Assembly (NCBI RefSeq): GCF_024129355.1
Contig: NZ_JAMXXP010000012.1
Span: 1 to 64,000 of the forward strand
Direction of reading: 5' to 3'
DNA length: 64,000 nucleotides
Origin: Acinetobacter lwoffii
Lineage (GTDB): Bacteria > Pseudomonadota > Gammaproteobacteria > Pseudomonadales > Moraxellaceae
Notes under the pieces: generated by a model
What the model was told of the DNA's origin: nothing
The model's input: the letters and a program-made list of their open reading frames with translations, nothing else
Databases searched by the model: none
In this document: in pieces, positions 9,153 to 18,659 of the stretch
Layout of the letters: the number at the start of each line of letters is the position of its first letter
Numbering within the stretch: the stretch's first letter is position 1
Translations under genes and position numbers: made by a program

Positions 9153-9803
9153 ATGAAATTGGCGCTATTTGATCTCGATCACACCTTGTTAAACACGGAT
9201 TCGGATCATTCTTGGGGAGAGTTTTTGGTCAGTGAGGGCCTGGTCGATCCAGTTCAGCATCGCGCCATGAATGACAAGTTCTATGACGATTATAAAAAAG
9301 GCCAGCTGGATCCCTATGCCTATAATGAATTTGTATTCCAGTTTCTGACCAAACATGACAATGATTATTTGACTGAATTACATCAACTGTTCATGCAAAA
9401 AGTCATTCGTCCACAAATGCGTCCGGAGGGTTTTAAAGCCATTGAGCGCCACCGTGAAGCAGGGCATGCCTTAGTGGGGATTACCGCAACTTCAGACTTT
9501 ATTACCGCCCCCATTTTTCGTGAATTCGGAATTACTGAAATTATTGCCACCAATGCTGAAGTCATTGATGGGAAATATACTGGTAAAGTCATCAATACCG
9601 CATGCTATCAACAAGGCAAGCTGGTGCGTCTGGAACAATGGCTAGAAGGCCGTGACGTAACCGAGTCTTGGGCTTATTCAGATTCGATTAATGACCGTTT
9701 CTTGCTGGAATATGCGGATCATGCGATTGCAGTCAATCCGGATGATCGCTTGGAAACTCTAGCCCAAGAACAGGGCTGGGAAATACAGGACTGGTCCATC
9801 TAA
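9153..9803 (+). CDS. HAD-IB family phosphatase (SerB-like)
   Basis: A 216-residue cytoplasmic phosphatase of the haloacid dehalogenase superfamily. Motif I is FDLDHTLLNTDS (residues 6-17), with the nucleophile and acid/base Asp pair D7 and D9. Motif II is in VGITATSDF and motif III/IV in AYSDSINDRFLLEYADH. The cap between motifs I and II is helical, as in subfamily IB, which includes phosphoserine phosphatase and histidinol-phosphatase-like enzymes. The physiological substrate is not evident. It is transcribed alone and divergently from rppH. Confidence 0.85.
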   Translation: MKLALFDLDHTLLNTDSDHSWGEFLVSEGLVDPVQHRAMNDKFYDDYKKGQLDPYAYNEFVFQFLTKHDNDYLTELHQLFMQKVIRPQMRPEGFKAIERHREAGHALVGITATSDFITAPIFREFGITEIIATNAEVIDGKYTGKVINTACYQQGKLVRLEQWLEGRDVTESWAYSDSINDRFLLEYADHAIAVNPDDRLETLAQEQGWEIQDWSI

Positions 9804-9964
9804 GCATTCCAGCTTTATTCATGTGATTTATTTAGTACAACTTCGGTTGTGCTTTTTATTTTCCTCAATGGAATATTAATGTTTTTTCACAGTCCGGCTG
9901 AATCAGACATGCTATGCTCGAAAAACAGGACATGATAACAATAGTAGATTCTGAGGTATGAGAT

Positions 9965-10213
9965 ATGACTCACGTTCGACCACGTATGACACATCTGTTC
10001 CAGCAGCTTGGCTTGGATGCCAGTGCAGAAGGTATTGAAACATTTATTCACGAGCATCAATTACATAAAGATCTGACTTTACTGGATGCGCCGTATTGGT
10101 CAGAGGCACAACGTCAATTTTTAAGCGAGAAAATAGCATCTGATGGCGAATGGGCGATTGTGGTAGATCAACTCAATGAATCCTTGCATGAAAATTCAAC
10201 CAGTGAAGGATAA
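9965..10213 (+). CDS. DUF2789 family protein
   Basis: An 82-residue acidic, mostly helical protein without a signal peptide or membrane segment. The pattern MTHLFQQLGL...IxxFIxxH...LxLxxAPYWSxAQxxFL is that of the DUF2789 family found in gammaproteobacteria; no function is known. It follows the HAD phosphatase gene by 160 bases and is closed by its own terminator. Confidence 0.8.
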   Translation: MTHVRPRMTHLFQQLGLDASAEGIETFIHEHQLHKDLTLLDAPYWSEAQRQFLSEKIASDGEWAIVVDQLNESLHENSTSEG

Positions 10214-10218
10214 GATAT

Positions 10219-10246
10219 AAAGCCAATCGTATGATTGGCTTTTTTT
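10219..10246 (+). terminator. Intrinsic terminator after the DUF2789 gene
   Basis: Perfect stem AGCCAATC / GATTGGCT with loop GTAT, followed by six Ts. Confidence 0.9.
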
Positions 10247-10263
10247 AGGCCATCACCTTACCT

Positions 10264-12438
10264 TTAGCGAACACGTTTCCAGATCGTGACTTGTGACAGC
10301 GTGTGTTGATACTTTCTGGCCGTTTCTCGAATCACAAAAGGCACATCTTGGGGTTCGGCCACCAATTCAAAGTGCTGGGTTAAGATATTGCTTATACCAG
10401 CCAAGGTCGTGATGTTTTCCCCATCCTGCTGAAAACCGCCTAGCCACTCACTACGTGCCGTATGTTCTTCCAGCCAGGTATAGGGCGAACTCAGCATTAA
10501 AATTCCACCTATATTGATACGTTTATGAATCTGCAATAAAAAGTCTTTCGGATGATGCAGCCGGTCAATCAGATTCGCTGCCAGAATAAAATCATAGCCG
10601 CTAAAATGTGCTTTCAGGTTGCAGGCATCGGCCTGAAAAAATTCCGTTTTCGACGCAACCTGATCCAAAGCGACATCTTCAAGTGAACAGCTTTTTTCTT
10701 CGCTTAATTCACCTTCTAGTGGCAGCTGATAACGTACCCTATGGCCTTGAGCCAAATAAACTGCTTGCTGGATAAAGCGTGCCGAAAAGTCCAAACCGGT
10801 TACCTGATCAAAAGAGCGTGCCAGTTCAAAGCTGGCGCGGCCGGTAGCACAGCCAATATCTAAGGCACGATGGCACGGCGTTTGCTGAAAATAGGGTTGT
10901 GCCAGATCGACCAGTGTTTTGGCAAAATTAGCGATACCAAAATATTCGATACCATACTGGAATTCCAGATATTGGGAGACCAGCTGGTCGCTTTCATAAT
11001 GCGAAGGGAAATGTTGCAATGCTTGATCAGAAGCGACGTAGCGAAAACCAGCGTGCTGAAAGAAATGCCGTCTGAAGGCGTAGCGGGAACTATATAAAGC
11101 TTCATTGCCCGCCGAAATCCAGGAGCCACCTTTCATCAGGTTATGGCGACCGTCAAAGGTCGGTGTACTGAAATCATCATAAAATGGATGCACCTGAAAA
11201 CCCTGAAATGGATAGATCGGGGTTTCAGTCCACTGCCAGACATTGCCTTGAATATCGTAAAAATCACCCTGCTTGAAATGATCCACCGGACAGGAGCTGG
11301 TGCCGTATTTCAACTCGATATTGGCCTGTTCAGGACTTTGTAAATCTGGATCCAGGTCTGAAACGGCATACAGGCGATACCATTCATCTTCAGTCGGCAA
11401 GCGAATGGTTTTTCCAAGCTGTTGCGATTTCCACTGACAAAAGGCCTTGGCTTCATGATAATTCACTTCTACCGGCCAATCCCAAGGCATCGGCACTTCT
11501 TCCAGCATCAGTCGCAGTGACCAACCCAATTCAGTTTTGCGCCAGAAACAGGGATGAGCAGCTTGTGAAAATTGCAGCCAGCCTAGACCTTCTTCACTCC
11601 AGTAGTGTTCGGTCTGATAGCCATCAGCTTCGACAAAGGCCAGAAATTCCTGATTCGATACCAGATATTTGGAGGCTGCAAAAGCTGCAACCTCGGCTTG
11701 ATGCAGGCCGTATTCGTTGTCCCAGCCATAAAATGGATGGTTAAAATCTTTCTGTAGATGCACCTTACCTTCAGGCACATCCAGCAAACTATTATCCGGA
11801 GCCATGCCAGTAATGATATTGGCGCGCCACTGCGGATGCTGGCGTACATGTTCCAGAGCATGCTGGCGGATCAGCACGGAAGAAGTTTCCAGATGAATCC
11901 GTTCATGCTCAATGCCCATGATGATGGTCCACCAGGGGTTTTGCCAGTTTAAGGGCAGAGTCAGCGGAGCATGTTCAAGGATGTTCAGGATCAGGGCACG
12001 CACTTGATGCCGATAATCACGGACTTCCTGCACGGTAGGCCAGTCATAGTGCACTTCATCCAGATCGTCCCAGCTCATCTCGTCTACACCGATCGCGAAG
12101 ATACTTTCAAAATGCGGATTTACGCGTTCGCTAATTAGCTTGCTGAGCAGTAGTTTATTGACAAAAAAAGTGGCGGTATGCGCAAAATAAAAAATTAGCG
12201 GATGACGTAAAGTAATTGGTTTGATGAAAAAAGCATCTTCATGCTTGAGGCATTCAAACAGCTGCTCATAAGTGTCAAAGGTATTCAGGAAATATTCGCG
12301 CAGGCAGTGCCGGGCAGTCTGTTCGTCGGCAAAATCAAGTGCCGGCGTGGGCAGCAGCATCGGTTTGGCCGAAAGCCACAGGCTGCTTGTATTGGTTTTA
12401 TCTTGAGAGTGGGATTTTAGGGGAGAATCGAGCTGCAT
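10264..12438 (-). CDS. ovoA: 5-histidylcysteine sulfoxide synthase / 4-mercaptohistidine N-methyltransferase OvoA
   Basis: A 724-residue three-domain enzyme for the first and last steps of ovothiol A synthesis: oxidative coupling of cysteine to histidine, then N-methylation. The N-terminal DinB-like domain carries the iron-binding H178-E-R-I-H182-L-E184 motif, with another candidate His in FYFAHTATFF. The formylglycine-generating-enzyme-like domain follows (about 215-480), with LPTEDEWYRLY, GNVWQWTET and GGSWISAGN. The C-terminal third is a SAM methyltransferase with ALDIGCATGRASFEL. The fused methyltransferase separates OvoA from EgtB. The start has GGAG at good spacing. No ovoB-like lyase lies nearby. 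Confidence 0.9.
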   Translation of the reverse strand: MQLDSPLKSHSQDKTNTSSLWLSAKPMLLPTPALDFADEQTARHCLREYFLNTFDTYEQLFECLKHEDAFFIKPITLRHPLIFYFAHTATFFVNKLLLSKLISERVNPHFESIFAIGVDEMSWDDLDEVHYDWPTVQEVRDYRHQVRALILNILEHAPLTLPLNWQNPWWTIIMGIEHERIHLETSSVLIRQHALEHVRQHPQWRANIITGMAPDNSLLDVPEGKVHLQKDFNHPFYGWDNEYGLHQAEVAAFAASKYLVSNQEFLAFVEADGYQTEHYWSEEGLGWLQFSQAAHPCFWRKTELGWSLRLMLEEVPMPWDWPVEVNYHEAKAFCQWKSQQLGKTIRLPTEDEWYRLYAVSDLDPDLQSPEQANIELKYGTSSCPVDHFKQGDFYDIQGNVWQWTETPIYPFQGFQVHPFYDDFSTPTFDGRHNLMKGGSWISAGNEALYSSRYAFRRHFFQHAGFRYVASDQALQHFPSHYESDQLVSQYLEFQYGIEYFGIANFAKTLVDLAQPYFQQTPCHRALDIGCATGRASFELARSFDQVTGLDFSARFIQQAVYLAQGHRVRYQLPLEGELSEEKSCSLEDVALDQVASKTEFFQADACNLKAHFSGYDFILAANLIDRLHHPKDFLLQIHKRINIGGILMLSSPYTWLEEHTARSEWLGGFQQDGENITTLAGISNILTQHFELVAEPQDVPFVIRETARKYQHTLSQVTIWKRVR

Positions 12439-12545
12439 CCGTCAGGCTCCATCGAATAGTTTTAAGCATTCCTCTGCACTGCAAAAGAATGGAATTGTCT
12501 TAAAAATACTCGAAAGATATCGCCAGATGGGGTGTATTTAGGTAA

Positions 12546-12575
12546 CAAAATGCTGCACCGTTTTGGATGCAGCAT
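12546..12575 (-). terminator. Intrinsic terminator of the LysR gene
   Basis: ATGCTGCA (12550-12557) pairs with TGCAGCAT (12568-12575). On the minus strand it is followed by TTTTGTT. It lies 14 bases past the LysR stop. Confidence 0.8.
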
Positions 12576-12588
12576 GTTCAGGAACGGC

Positions 12589-13464
12589 TTAAATAGACAG
12601 CGAGGCACCCTGCATGAGCTGAACCAGAGCCTGAGCTGCTTTGGACTGAGTACGACCGGGATGCCAGACCATGCCCAAACGACGGTTCATTTCCAAGTTG
12701 ATGTCCAGCTGGTGAAGGTCGTGATTGACCAGGGTTTTTGGCAGTACTGACCAACCTAAGCCAATCGATACCAGCATCCGGATCGATTCCAGCGGATTAT
12801 TGCTCATGCTGACTTTCGGTTTAATACCCTGTTTTTCAAATTCGGCCAAGGTGATCTGCGAAGTATAGGTCTGTGATGATGGCAACAGGCTCGGGTAGTC
12901 GAGCAAATCTTCCAGACACAGATTTTTTTGCTGCGCCAGCGGATGAAACGGTGCCACCACAAAGACCAGAGGATCATTCCAGATAGTTACATAATTCAGA
13001 CGCGCATCACCCCGTGGCGGCAAGGTTAAAAATGCCAGTTCCAGATCGCCGGCAATCACCTGTTCATGCGCCTGCTCGGAATCAACAAAATGTACATCCA
13101 GGGTTACGTCCGGATATTCCTGGACATAACGGCGCAAATGACTCGGCAGATGATGCAGGCCAATATGATGACTGGTACCAATTTTCAGTTTGCCCTGTAC
13201 CTGACCTTGTTCATGGCTCAAGGTATAATGAATATCCCCGAGTTCATTCAGCCAGTTTTTCACTTTAGGCAACAGGGAGTGTGCCGCGTGGGTGGCCTGT
13301 ACGCCACGTCCGGCAGATTCAAACAGCTTGACCCCAAAGTATTCTTCCAGACTATGAATACGTTTGGTGACAGCAGGCTGGGTAATGAAGAGCTGATCTG
13401 CGGCCAAAGAAATCGAACCGGTTTCCATGACTTTTACGAAGGCTTCAAAGGCTGCGAGATTCAT
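12589..13464 (-). CDS. LysR family transcriptional regulator, near leuC
   Basis: A 291-residue LysR regulator. The N-terminal winged helix-turn-helix is at residues 1-60 (GSISLAADQLFITQPAVTKRIHSLE), and the periplasmic-binding-like effector domain follows from about residue 90. The ATG at 13464 has AGGTGG just upstream; a GTG three codons earlier overlaps that site and is less likely. A LysR gene also sits beside leuC in pseudomonads. A role in controlling leu genes is an inference; the DUF2061 gene lies between this regulator and leuC, so they are not directly adjacent. Confidence 0.88.
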   Translation of the reverse strand: MNLAAFEAFVKVMETGSISLAADQLFITQPAVTKRIHSLEEYFGVKLFESAGRGVQATHAAHSLLPKVKNWLNELGDIHYTLSHEQGQVQGKLKIGTSHHIGLHHLPSHLRRYVQEYPDVTLDVHFVDSEQAHEQVIAGDLELAFLTLPPRGDARLNYVTIWNDPLVFVVAPFHPLAQQKNLCLEDLLDYPSLLPSSQTYTSQITLAEFEKQGIKPKVSMSNNPLESIRMLVSIGLGWSVLPKTLVNHDLHQLDINLEMNRRLGMVWHPGRTQSKAAQALVQLMQGASLSI

Positions 13465-13601
13465 CTTAACCACCTATAAAGAATTTTTATGTGTAAATAT
13501 ATTATTGTTATATTTTAAGAATAAATCAAAGCAAAATTAGCTCATCTATGTTGCAGTGCTGAATTACTATACATTTTCAAAGCCTTGGCATTTTTAAAAC
13601 T

Positions 13602-13632
13602 AAAAAAGACCACCTATAAAGGTAGTCTTTTA
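13602..13632 (-). terminator. Intrinsic terminator of the DUF2061 gene
   Basis: AAAAGACCACC and GGTAGTCTTTT form a stem with one mismatch around TATAAA. Both flanks are A/T-runs, so it may act in both directions. Confidence 0.7.
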
Positions 13633-13670
13633 TCAGGAACCTCGACCGAAGAGTTTAGACGGTAATGTCC

Positions 13671-13892
13671 TCATTCTGCTGTTGGGTTATTACGCTCCCA
13701 GATTTTTTCATGGAAGAAGAAAGCCACTGCTTGTACCGTTGGCTCTAATAAACTTAAGGCAATGGCCATGGTCAAACTGCCAGTCACCAAGTAACCCACA
13801 ATCATCGCTACTGTAATATGCATAATGTAGTAGCTGAAGGTCTTTTTGAACATGCGCTGGTTGTTGTCTACAAAGCGTTGAATATGTGCCAT
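13671..13892 (-). CDS. DUF2061 family small membrane protein
   Basis: A 73-residue protein with two hydrophobic segments (about residues 20-40 and 42-58) and the family pattern FxKTxSYYxMHxTVAxxVGYLVTGS...EPxVQAVAFFFHEKxW. DUF2061 proteins are predicted inner-membrane proteins of unknown function. A Fur-box-like sequence lies 38 bases upstream of the start, suggesting iron control, which is unproven. Confidence 0.82.
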   Translation of the reverse strand: MAHIQRFVDNNQRMFKKTFSYYIMHITVAMIVGYLVTGSLTMAIALSLLEPTVQAVAFFFHEKIWERNNPTAE

Positions 13893-13929
13893 GTCGAAGT
13901 TCCTTAAAAATAATCTCTGTCGATGAAGA

Positions 13930-13948
13930 AATAATAATAATTCTCATT
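13930..13948 (-). promoter_or_regulatory. Fur-box-like sequence upstream of the DUF2061 gene
   Basis: AATAATAATAATTCTCATT matches the 19-bp Fur consensus GATAATGATAATCATTATC at 13 of 19 positions. It sits in the upstream region of the DUF2061 gene and about 200 bases before leuC. AT-rich DNA makes chance matches likely. Confidence 0.35.
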
Positions 13949-14151
13949 TGATTTGTAAAAGCGAATATTTTTTATAAATTAATCGGAAAATTAGATTTAT
14001 GGAAATAGAGCTAAAGCATGATTTGATTCAGCTTTTAAAAGATTCCAAAAAGTTTTTTAACTGATAAAAATGATAAATTAGATTTATGTGATTGCAGCGA
14101 TATAATCAAAATCAGAGAAAGAATTTACCCAGTCCAGTGGAGTATATCGAC

Positions 14152-15600
14152 ATGGCAGGCGAGACCCAAACAGTACAAAAGCAAAATGCAAAAACACTAT
14201 ATGACAAGTTGTGGGATGACCATTTAGTAACGCAACGTGATGATGGTTCTGCCTTACTCTATATCGACCGTCACCTGTTGCATGAAGTAACCTCACCACA
14301 GGCATTTGAAGGGTTGCAATTGGCCGGGCGCAAGCCATGGCGTTTAAGCGCTAACATTGCTACACCGGATCATAACGTACCGACCTCGAAAAAAGAGCGT
14401 GAGCAGGGCGTAGCCGGAATTGAAGATGAAACCTCGCGCATTCAGGTGCAAACCTTGGATGATAACTGCAAGACCTTTAATATTGTTGAATTTGATATTA
14501 ACGATATCCGTCAGGGCATCGCGCATGTAGTTGGGCCGGAGCAGGGCTTGACCTTACCGGGCATGACCGTGGTATGTGGTGATTCGCATACAGCAACCCA
14601 TGGTGCTTTTGGCTGCTTGGCGCATGGTATCGGGACATCCGAAGTTGAACATGTATTGGCGACCCAATGCCTGGTTCAAAAGAAGATGAAAAACATGTTG
14701 GTACGCGTTGATGGCAAATTAGGCCAGGGCGTGACACCGAAAGATGTGGTCTTAGCCATTATTGGCAAGATTGGTACCGCAGGCGGTACTGGTCACGCGA
14801 TTGAATTTGGCGGTCAGGTCTTCCGTGACATGTCGATTGAAGGTCGTATGACCGTGTGTAATATGGCGATCGAAGCCGGTGCACGCGTGGGTATGGTTGC
14901 TGTGGATGACAAAACCATCGAGTATGTTAAAGGTCGTCCTTATGCGCCAACTGCGGAACAGTGGGATCAGGCGGTAGCGTACTGGAATACATTGCATTCG
15001 GATGAATGTGCATATTTTGATACCGTGGTCGTGTTGCAAGGTGAAGAAATTGAGCCGCAAGTGTCTTGGGGAACTTCTCCTGAGATGGTCATTCCAGTGT
15101 CTCAAGCAGTACCAACTTTAGAACAAGCCAAAGACGATGTACAACGCAATGACTGGAACCGTGCTTATCAATATATGGGCTTAAATGCCGGTCAGGCCTT
15201 GGCTGAGATTCAACTGGATCGTGTCTTTATCGGTTCGTGCACCAATTCGCGTATTGAAGATATCCGTGCTGCAGCCGAAGTGATCAAAGGTCGTAAGGTC
15301 GCATCTTCAATCAAACAGGCGATGGTGGTTCCGGGTTCTGGTCTGGTCAAAGCTCAGGCAGAAGCGGAAGGTCTGGACAAGGTATTTGTCGAGGCGGGCT
15401 TCGAGTGGCGTGAACCTGGCTGTTCAATGTGTCTGGCGATGAATGCTGACAAGTTACAACCAGGCGAGCATTGTGCCTCGACTTCGAACCGTAACTTTGA
15501 AGGTCGTCAGGGCAATGGCGGTCGTACTCATCTGGTGAGTCCAGCCATGGCAGCCGCTGCTGCGATCGCAGGTCACTTTGTTGATGTCCGTTCATTTTAA
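14152..15600 (+). CDS. leuC: 3-isopropylmalate dehydratase large subunit
   Basis: A 482-residue aconitase-family enzyme that, with LeuD, isomerises 2- to 3-isopropylmalate in leucine synthesis. [11 protein letters not shown] near the N-terminus is the LeuC signature. The 4Fe-4S cysteines lie in FIGSCTNSR and in GCSMCLAMN near the C-terminus. The ATG at 14152 follows TGGAG; an in-frame ATG 20 codons upstream would add an extension absent from the family. It is the first gene of the leuC-leuD-lipoprotein-leuB cluster. Confidence 0.95.
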   Translation: MAGETQTVQKQNAKTLYDKLWDDHLVTQRDDGSALLYIDRHLLHEVTSPQAFEGLQLAGRKPWRLSANIATPDHNVPTSKKEREQGVAGIEDETSRIQVQTLDDNCKTFNIVEFDINDIRQGIAHVVGPEQGLTLPGMTVVCGDSHTATHGAFGCLAHGIGTSEVEHVLATQCLVQKKMKNMLVRVDGKLGQGVTPKDVVLAIIGKIGTAGGTGHAIEFGGQVFRDMSIEGRMTVCNMAIEAGARVGMVAVDDKTIEYVKGRPYAPTAEQWDQAVAYWNTLHSDECAYFDTVVVLQGEEIEPQVSWGTSPEMVIPVSQAVPTLEQAKDDVQRNDWNRAYQYMGLNAGQALAEIQLDRVFIGSCTNSRIEDIRAAAEVIKGRKVASSIKQAMVVPGSGLVKAQAEAEGLDKVFVEAGFEWREPGCSMCLAMNADKLQPGEHCASTSNRNFEGRQGNGGRTHLVSPAMAAAAAIAGHFVDVRSF

Positions 15601-15621
15601 TTGGTACGTAGGAGCACAGAC

Positions 15622-16272
15622 ATGAAAGCTTATACCGTTGAACAAGGTATCGTTGCACCTTTAGACCGTGCCAATGTCGATACAGATTTAATTATTCCAA
15701 AACAGTTTTTGAAATCGATCAAACGTACCGGTTTCGGTGAAAATTTGTTTGATGAATTGCGTTATCTGGATGAAGGTTATCCAGGTCAGGACAATTCAGT
15801 TCGTCCGATCAATCCGGACTTTGTCTTGAACCAGCCACGTTATCAGGGCGCATCTATTTTAATTTCACGTGCCAACTTTGGTTGTGGTTCTAGCCGTGAA
15901 CATGCGCCGTGGGCCTTGAGCGAATATGGTTTCCGTACCGTGATTGCGCCAAGCTTTGCTGATATTTTCTTTAATAACTGTTTTAAAAACGGTATGTTGC
16001 CTGTGATTTTGGCTGAAGATATTGTTGAGCAGTTATTTAAGGAATGTGCGGAAGATGAAGGTTATCAACTGACCATTGACTTGCAGGCACAAGAAGTTCG
16101 TACCCCTACGGGTGAAAGCTTTAAGTTTGAAGTCGATCCATTTCGCAAGCATTGCCTGTTAAATGGTCTGGATGATATTGGCTTAACTTTGCAGGTGGCG
16201 GATGATATTCGTGCCTATGAAGAAAAAACCAAACAATCGCGTCCTTGGGTATTTGCCGAAATTCATGGATAA
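15622..16272 (+). CDS. leuD: 3-isopropylmalate dehydratase small subunit
   Basis: A 216-residue swivel-domain partner of Leu[15 protein letters not shown] near the start and [14 protein letters not shown] in the middle are the small-subunit signatures. The ATG at 15622 has AGGAG eight bases upstream; the reading frame is open back to the leuC stop but the upstream TTG is not a credible start. It lies 21 bases after leuC, so the two are cotranscribed. Confidence 0.95.
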   Translation: MKAYTVEQGIVAPLDRANVDTDLIIPKQFLKSIKRTGFGENLFDELRYLDEGYPGQDNSVRPINPDFVLNQPRYQGASILISRANFGCGSSREHAPWALSEYGFRTVIAPSFADIFFNNCFKNGMLPVILAEDIVEQLFKECAEDEGYQLTIDLQAQEVRTPTGESFKFEVDPFRKHCLLNGLDDIGLTLQVADDIRAYEEKTKQSRPWVFAEIHG

Positions 16273-16359
16273 ATCAGTAAAAATTGTCATGGCATGACTG
16301 CGATGCCCTTGCTAATATCGGAAGATTATTGAGTTTTTTGATTGGGTAAGACAGACATT

Positions 16360-16923
16360 ATGGCGAATTATTGGAAACAGTGGCTTGCTTTAAGTTCAGT
16401 ATCGGTGCTGTTGACTGCATGTCAAAGCATCGACACGATGAAACTCAAACATGCCAAAGAAAATACTGAGAGCAAAAGCAATGCCCTGATCTACTGTACA
16501 GGGACGCCAGATTGCCAGTTCGAACGCTTCAATCAGACCATTATTGTCAACGCCGACAATGGCCGCATCAGTGATGAGGCGCTGAAGCAGAAACTGGTGC
16601 GCTTGAAGGCCAAAAATTTAAATCAGGCCAACCCGATTTATTTATCCGTGCCGGCAGGACAGCATGAACTGGTCGTGCGTTTCTATCCGATCAGTAAGGA
16701 TAAAGCGGAAACTTTACATGTATTCCATCGTTTTCAGGCCAATAACCGCTATAGCTTAAAAATGTTCCGTGACCGTAGTGCGCGTAGCAGCAGTTTATTA
16801 AATGCTTCGGCACCGGATCCGCTTTGTGTAGATCTGGTACAAGAGCAAAAAACCATTCGTCGTTTTTGCAAACCCTATAATGCAGTCACCGGGATTGCAG
16901 AGTTTGTAGAAAAGAAAATCTAA
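16360..16923 (+). CDS. Putative lipoprotein between leuD and leuB
   Basis: A 187-residue protein with a lipoprotein signal: a hydrophobic core ending in SVLLTAC, making Cys21 the lipidation site. Four further cysteines lie in IYCTGTPDCQF and near the C-terminus (DPLCVDL, RRFCKP). I do not recognise a family. There is no link to leucine synthesis in its sequence, yet it is placed between leuD (87 bases away) and leuB (42 bases away) on the same strand. ATG 16360 is preferred over a TTG six codons upstream. Confidence 0.75.
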   Translation: MANYWKQWLALSSVSVLLTACQSIDTMKLKHAKENTESKSNALIYCTGTPDCQFERFNQTIIVNADNGRISDEALKQKLVRLKAKNLNQANPIYLSVPAGQHELVVRFYPISKDKAETLHVFHRFQANNRYSLKMFRDRSARSSSLLNASAPDPLCVDLVQEQKTIRRFCKPYNAVTGIAEFVEKKI

Positions 16924-16965
16924 CCTCTGTCAGGTCTGAATCTGACGTTTTAAACGGAAAATCTC

Positions 16966-18045
16966 ATGTCTAAACAAATTTTGATTTTAGCTGGTGACGG
17001 TATCGGTCCTGAAATTGTCAAAGCGGCAGAGCAGGTGCTGACTCGTGTAAATGAAAAATTTAATCTCGATTTGACATGGGAACAGGGTTTACTCGGTGGT
17101 GCAGCCATTGATGCGCACGGTTCACCGTATCCAGACGTGACTTCTGAACAGGCTAAAAAAGCCGATGCGATTTTACTCGGTGCCGTGGGCGGTCCAAAAT
17201 GGGATACGATTGAGCGCTCAATTCGTCCGGAACGTGGTTTATTGAAATTGCGTAGTGAACTGAACCTGTTTGCTAACTTGCGTCCAGCCATTCTTTATCC
17301 GCAATTGGCTGATGCTTCAAGTTTAAAGCCTGAAATCGTAGCAGGTCTGGATATTCTGATTGTGCGTGAATTGACCGGTGGTATTTACTTCGGTCAGCCA
17401 CGCGGTATCCGTGAACTGGAAAATGGCGAGAAACAAGGCTATAACACTGACGTTTATTCAGAATCTGAAATCAAGCGTATCGCCAAAGTCGCTTTTGAAA
17501 TGGCCAACTTGCGCGGTGGTAAAGTGTGTTCAGTGGATAAAGCCAACGTGCTTGAAGTAACTGAACTGTGGAAACAGACAGTGACTGTGCTGAAAGATGC
17601 CGAATACCCTGAAATTAATTTATCGCATATGTATGTCGACAATGCCGCAATGCAACTGGTGCGTGCGCCAAAGCAGTTTGACGTGATTGTCACCTCGAAT
17701 CTGTTCGGTGATATCCTGTCTGATGAAGCTGCGATGTTGACCGGTTCAATCGGCATGTTGCCATCGGCATCTCTGGATGAAAATGGCAAGGGCATGTATG
17801 AGCCTTGTCATGGTTCTGCACCAGATATCGCCGGTCAAAACCTGGCAAATCCATTGGCAACGATTCTTTCGGTGGCGATGATGCTGCGTTATACCTTCCG
17901 TGAAGAAGCCGCTGCTAAAGCGATTGAAGATGCAGTAGGTCAGGTCTTGGATCAAGGCTTGCGTACGGCGGATATCATGTCTGAAGGCATGCAAAAAGTC
18001 GGTACGGTTGAAATGGGTCAAGCAGTCGTTGCTGCATTGAACTAA
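16966..18045 (+). CDS. leuB: 3-isopropylmalate dehydrogenase
   Basis: A 359-residue NAD-dependent dehydrogenase that oxidises and decarboxylates 3-isopropylmalate. The N-terminus [14 protein letters not shown], the substrate-loop arginines in [13 protein letters not shown], and the metal and cofactor block [21 protein letters not shown] are all present. The length is normal. It closes the leu cluster and is followed by a strong terminator. Confidence 0.96.
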   Translation: MSKQILILAGDGIGPEIVKAAEQVLTRVNEKFNLDLTWEQGLLGGAAIDAHGSPYPDVTSEQAKKADAILLGAVGGPKWDTIERSIRPERGLLKLRSELNLFANLRPAILYPQLADASSLKPEIVAGLDILIVRELTGGIYFGQPRGIRELENGEKQGYNTDVYSESEIKRIAKVAFEMANLRGGKVCSVDKANVLEVTELWKQTVTVLKDAEYPEINLSHMYVDNAAMQLVRAPKQFDVIVTSNLFGDILSDEAAMLTGSIGMLPSASLDENGKGMYEPCHGSAPDIAGQNLANPLATILSVAMMLRYTFREEAAAKAIEDAVGQVLDQGLRTADIMSEGMQKVGTVEMGQAVVAALN

Positions 18046-18060
18046 GCCTGTTTCGATTCA

Positions 18061-18091
18061 AAAAAACGCAGCCTTGAGCTGCGTTTTTTTA
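18061..18091 (+). terminator. Intrinsic terminator after leuB
   Basis: Stem AACGCAGC / GCTGCGTT with a 5-base loop and a T-run. The A-run on the left flank allows action on the minus strand, where the lipoprotein gene ends nearby. Confidence 0.9.
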
Positions 18092-18118
18092 TGATAGAAA
18101 TTTCAAAGCTTAAACGGC

Positions 18119-18517
18119 TTAACAGGTTCGGCCTGTGGTGCGTACCGCGGTGGCAATATTATCTTTGAGTAAGAAGGTGATTTTACATTGCAATTTGACG
18201 TCATAGCCGCCGGCAGGGCTTACTGACACTGGAATCGGTACAGTGCCTGTCCCTGTGGCAGGAAACTGCGCTACAGGCAAAGGAATGGTAATGGGGCGTT
18301 GTACCACATAGCTTAATTGCTTGGCGCTGCGTTCAGGCCCACTGATCTGCTGGTAACCTAAACGTTTTAGATCCAGAGTTTGATCGATCAGTTGGCTGCT
18401 TTGCCCAATGAACTGTTGTAAATAGGCATCACGCTGTGCAGTCGTTGAGGAGGTGGTGGTGCATGCACTAAGCAAACCCAAGGCTGTGCAGCATGCTAAA
18501 ATCAGTGTGAACTTCAT
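18119..18517 (-). CDS. Putative lipoprotein, paralogue of the next gene
   Basis: A 132-residue protein with a lipoprotein signal ending LGLLSAC (Cys19). The mature part has a QFIGQSSQLIDQTLDLKRLGY segment like the small SmpA/OmlA-type repeat units, then a Pro-rich stretch, then GGYDVKLQCKITFLLKDN and a final TGRTC. It shares layout and motifs with the gene at 18660-19040, so the two are a tandem duplication. The internal Cys and the C-terminal Cys could form a disulfide. Function is unknown. Confidence 0.75.
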   Translation of the reverse strand: MKFTLILACCTALGLLSACTTTSSTTAQRDAYLQQFIGQSSQLIDQTLDLKRLGYQQISGPERSAKQLSYVVQRPITIPLPVAQFPATGTGTVPIPVSVSPAGGYDVKLQCKITFLLKDNIATAVRTTGRTC

Positions 18518-18659
18518 GAGTTGTCCTCACACCAAATAAAATGAGTGTAAGCGCATTCCATGCAAAAATACTGTTGTGATTTGATACACGGTAGAAGTTT
18601 AGCGTGGTGAGGTTGATCCCTGATTTAAAGATACAGGCTTTGAACTCGATGAGTACAGC

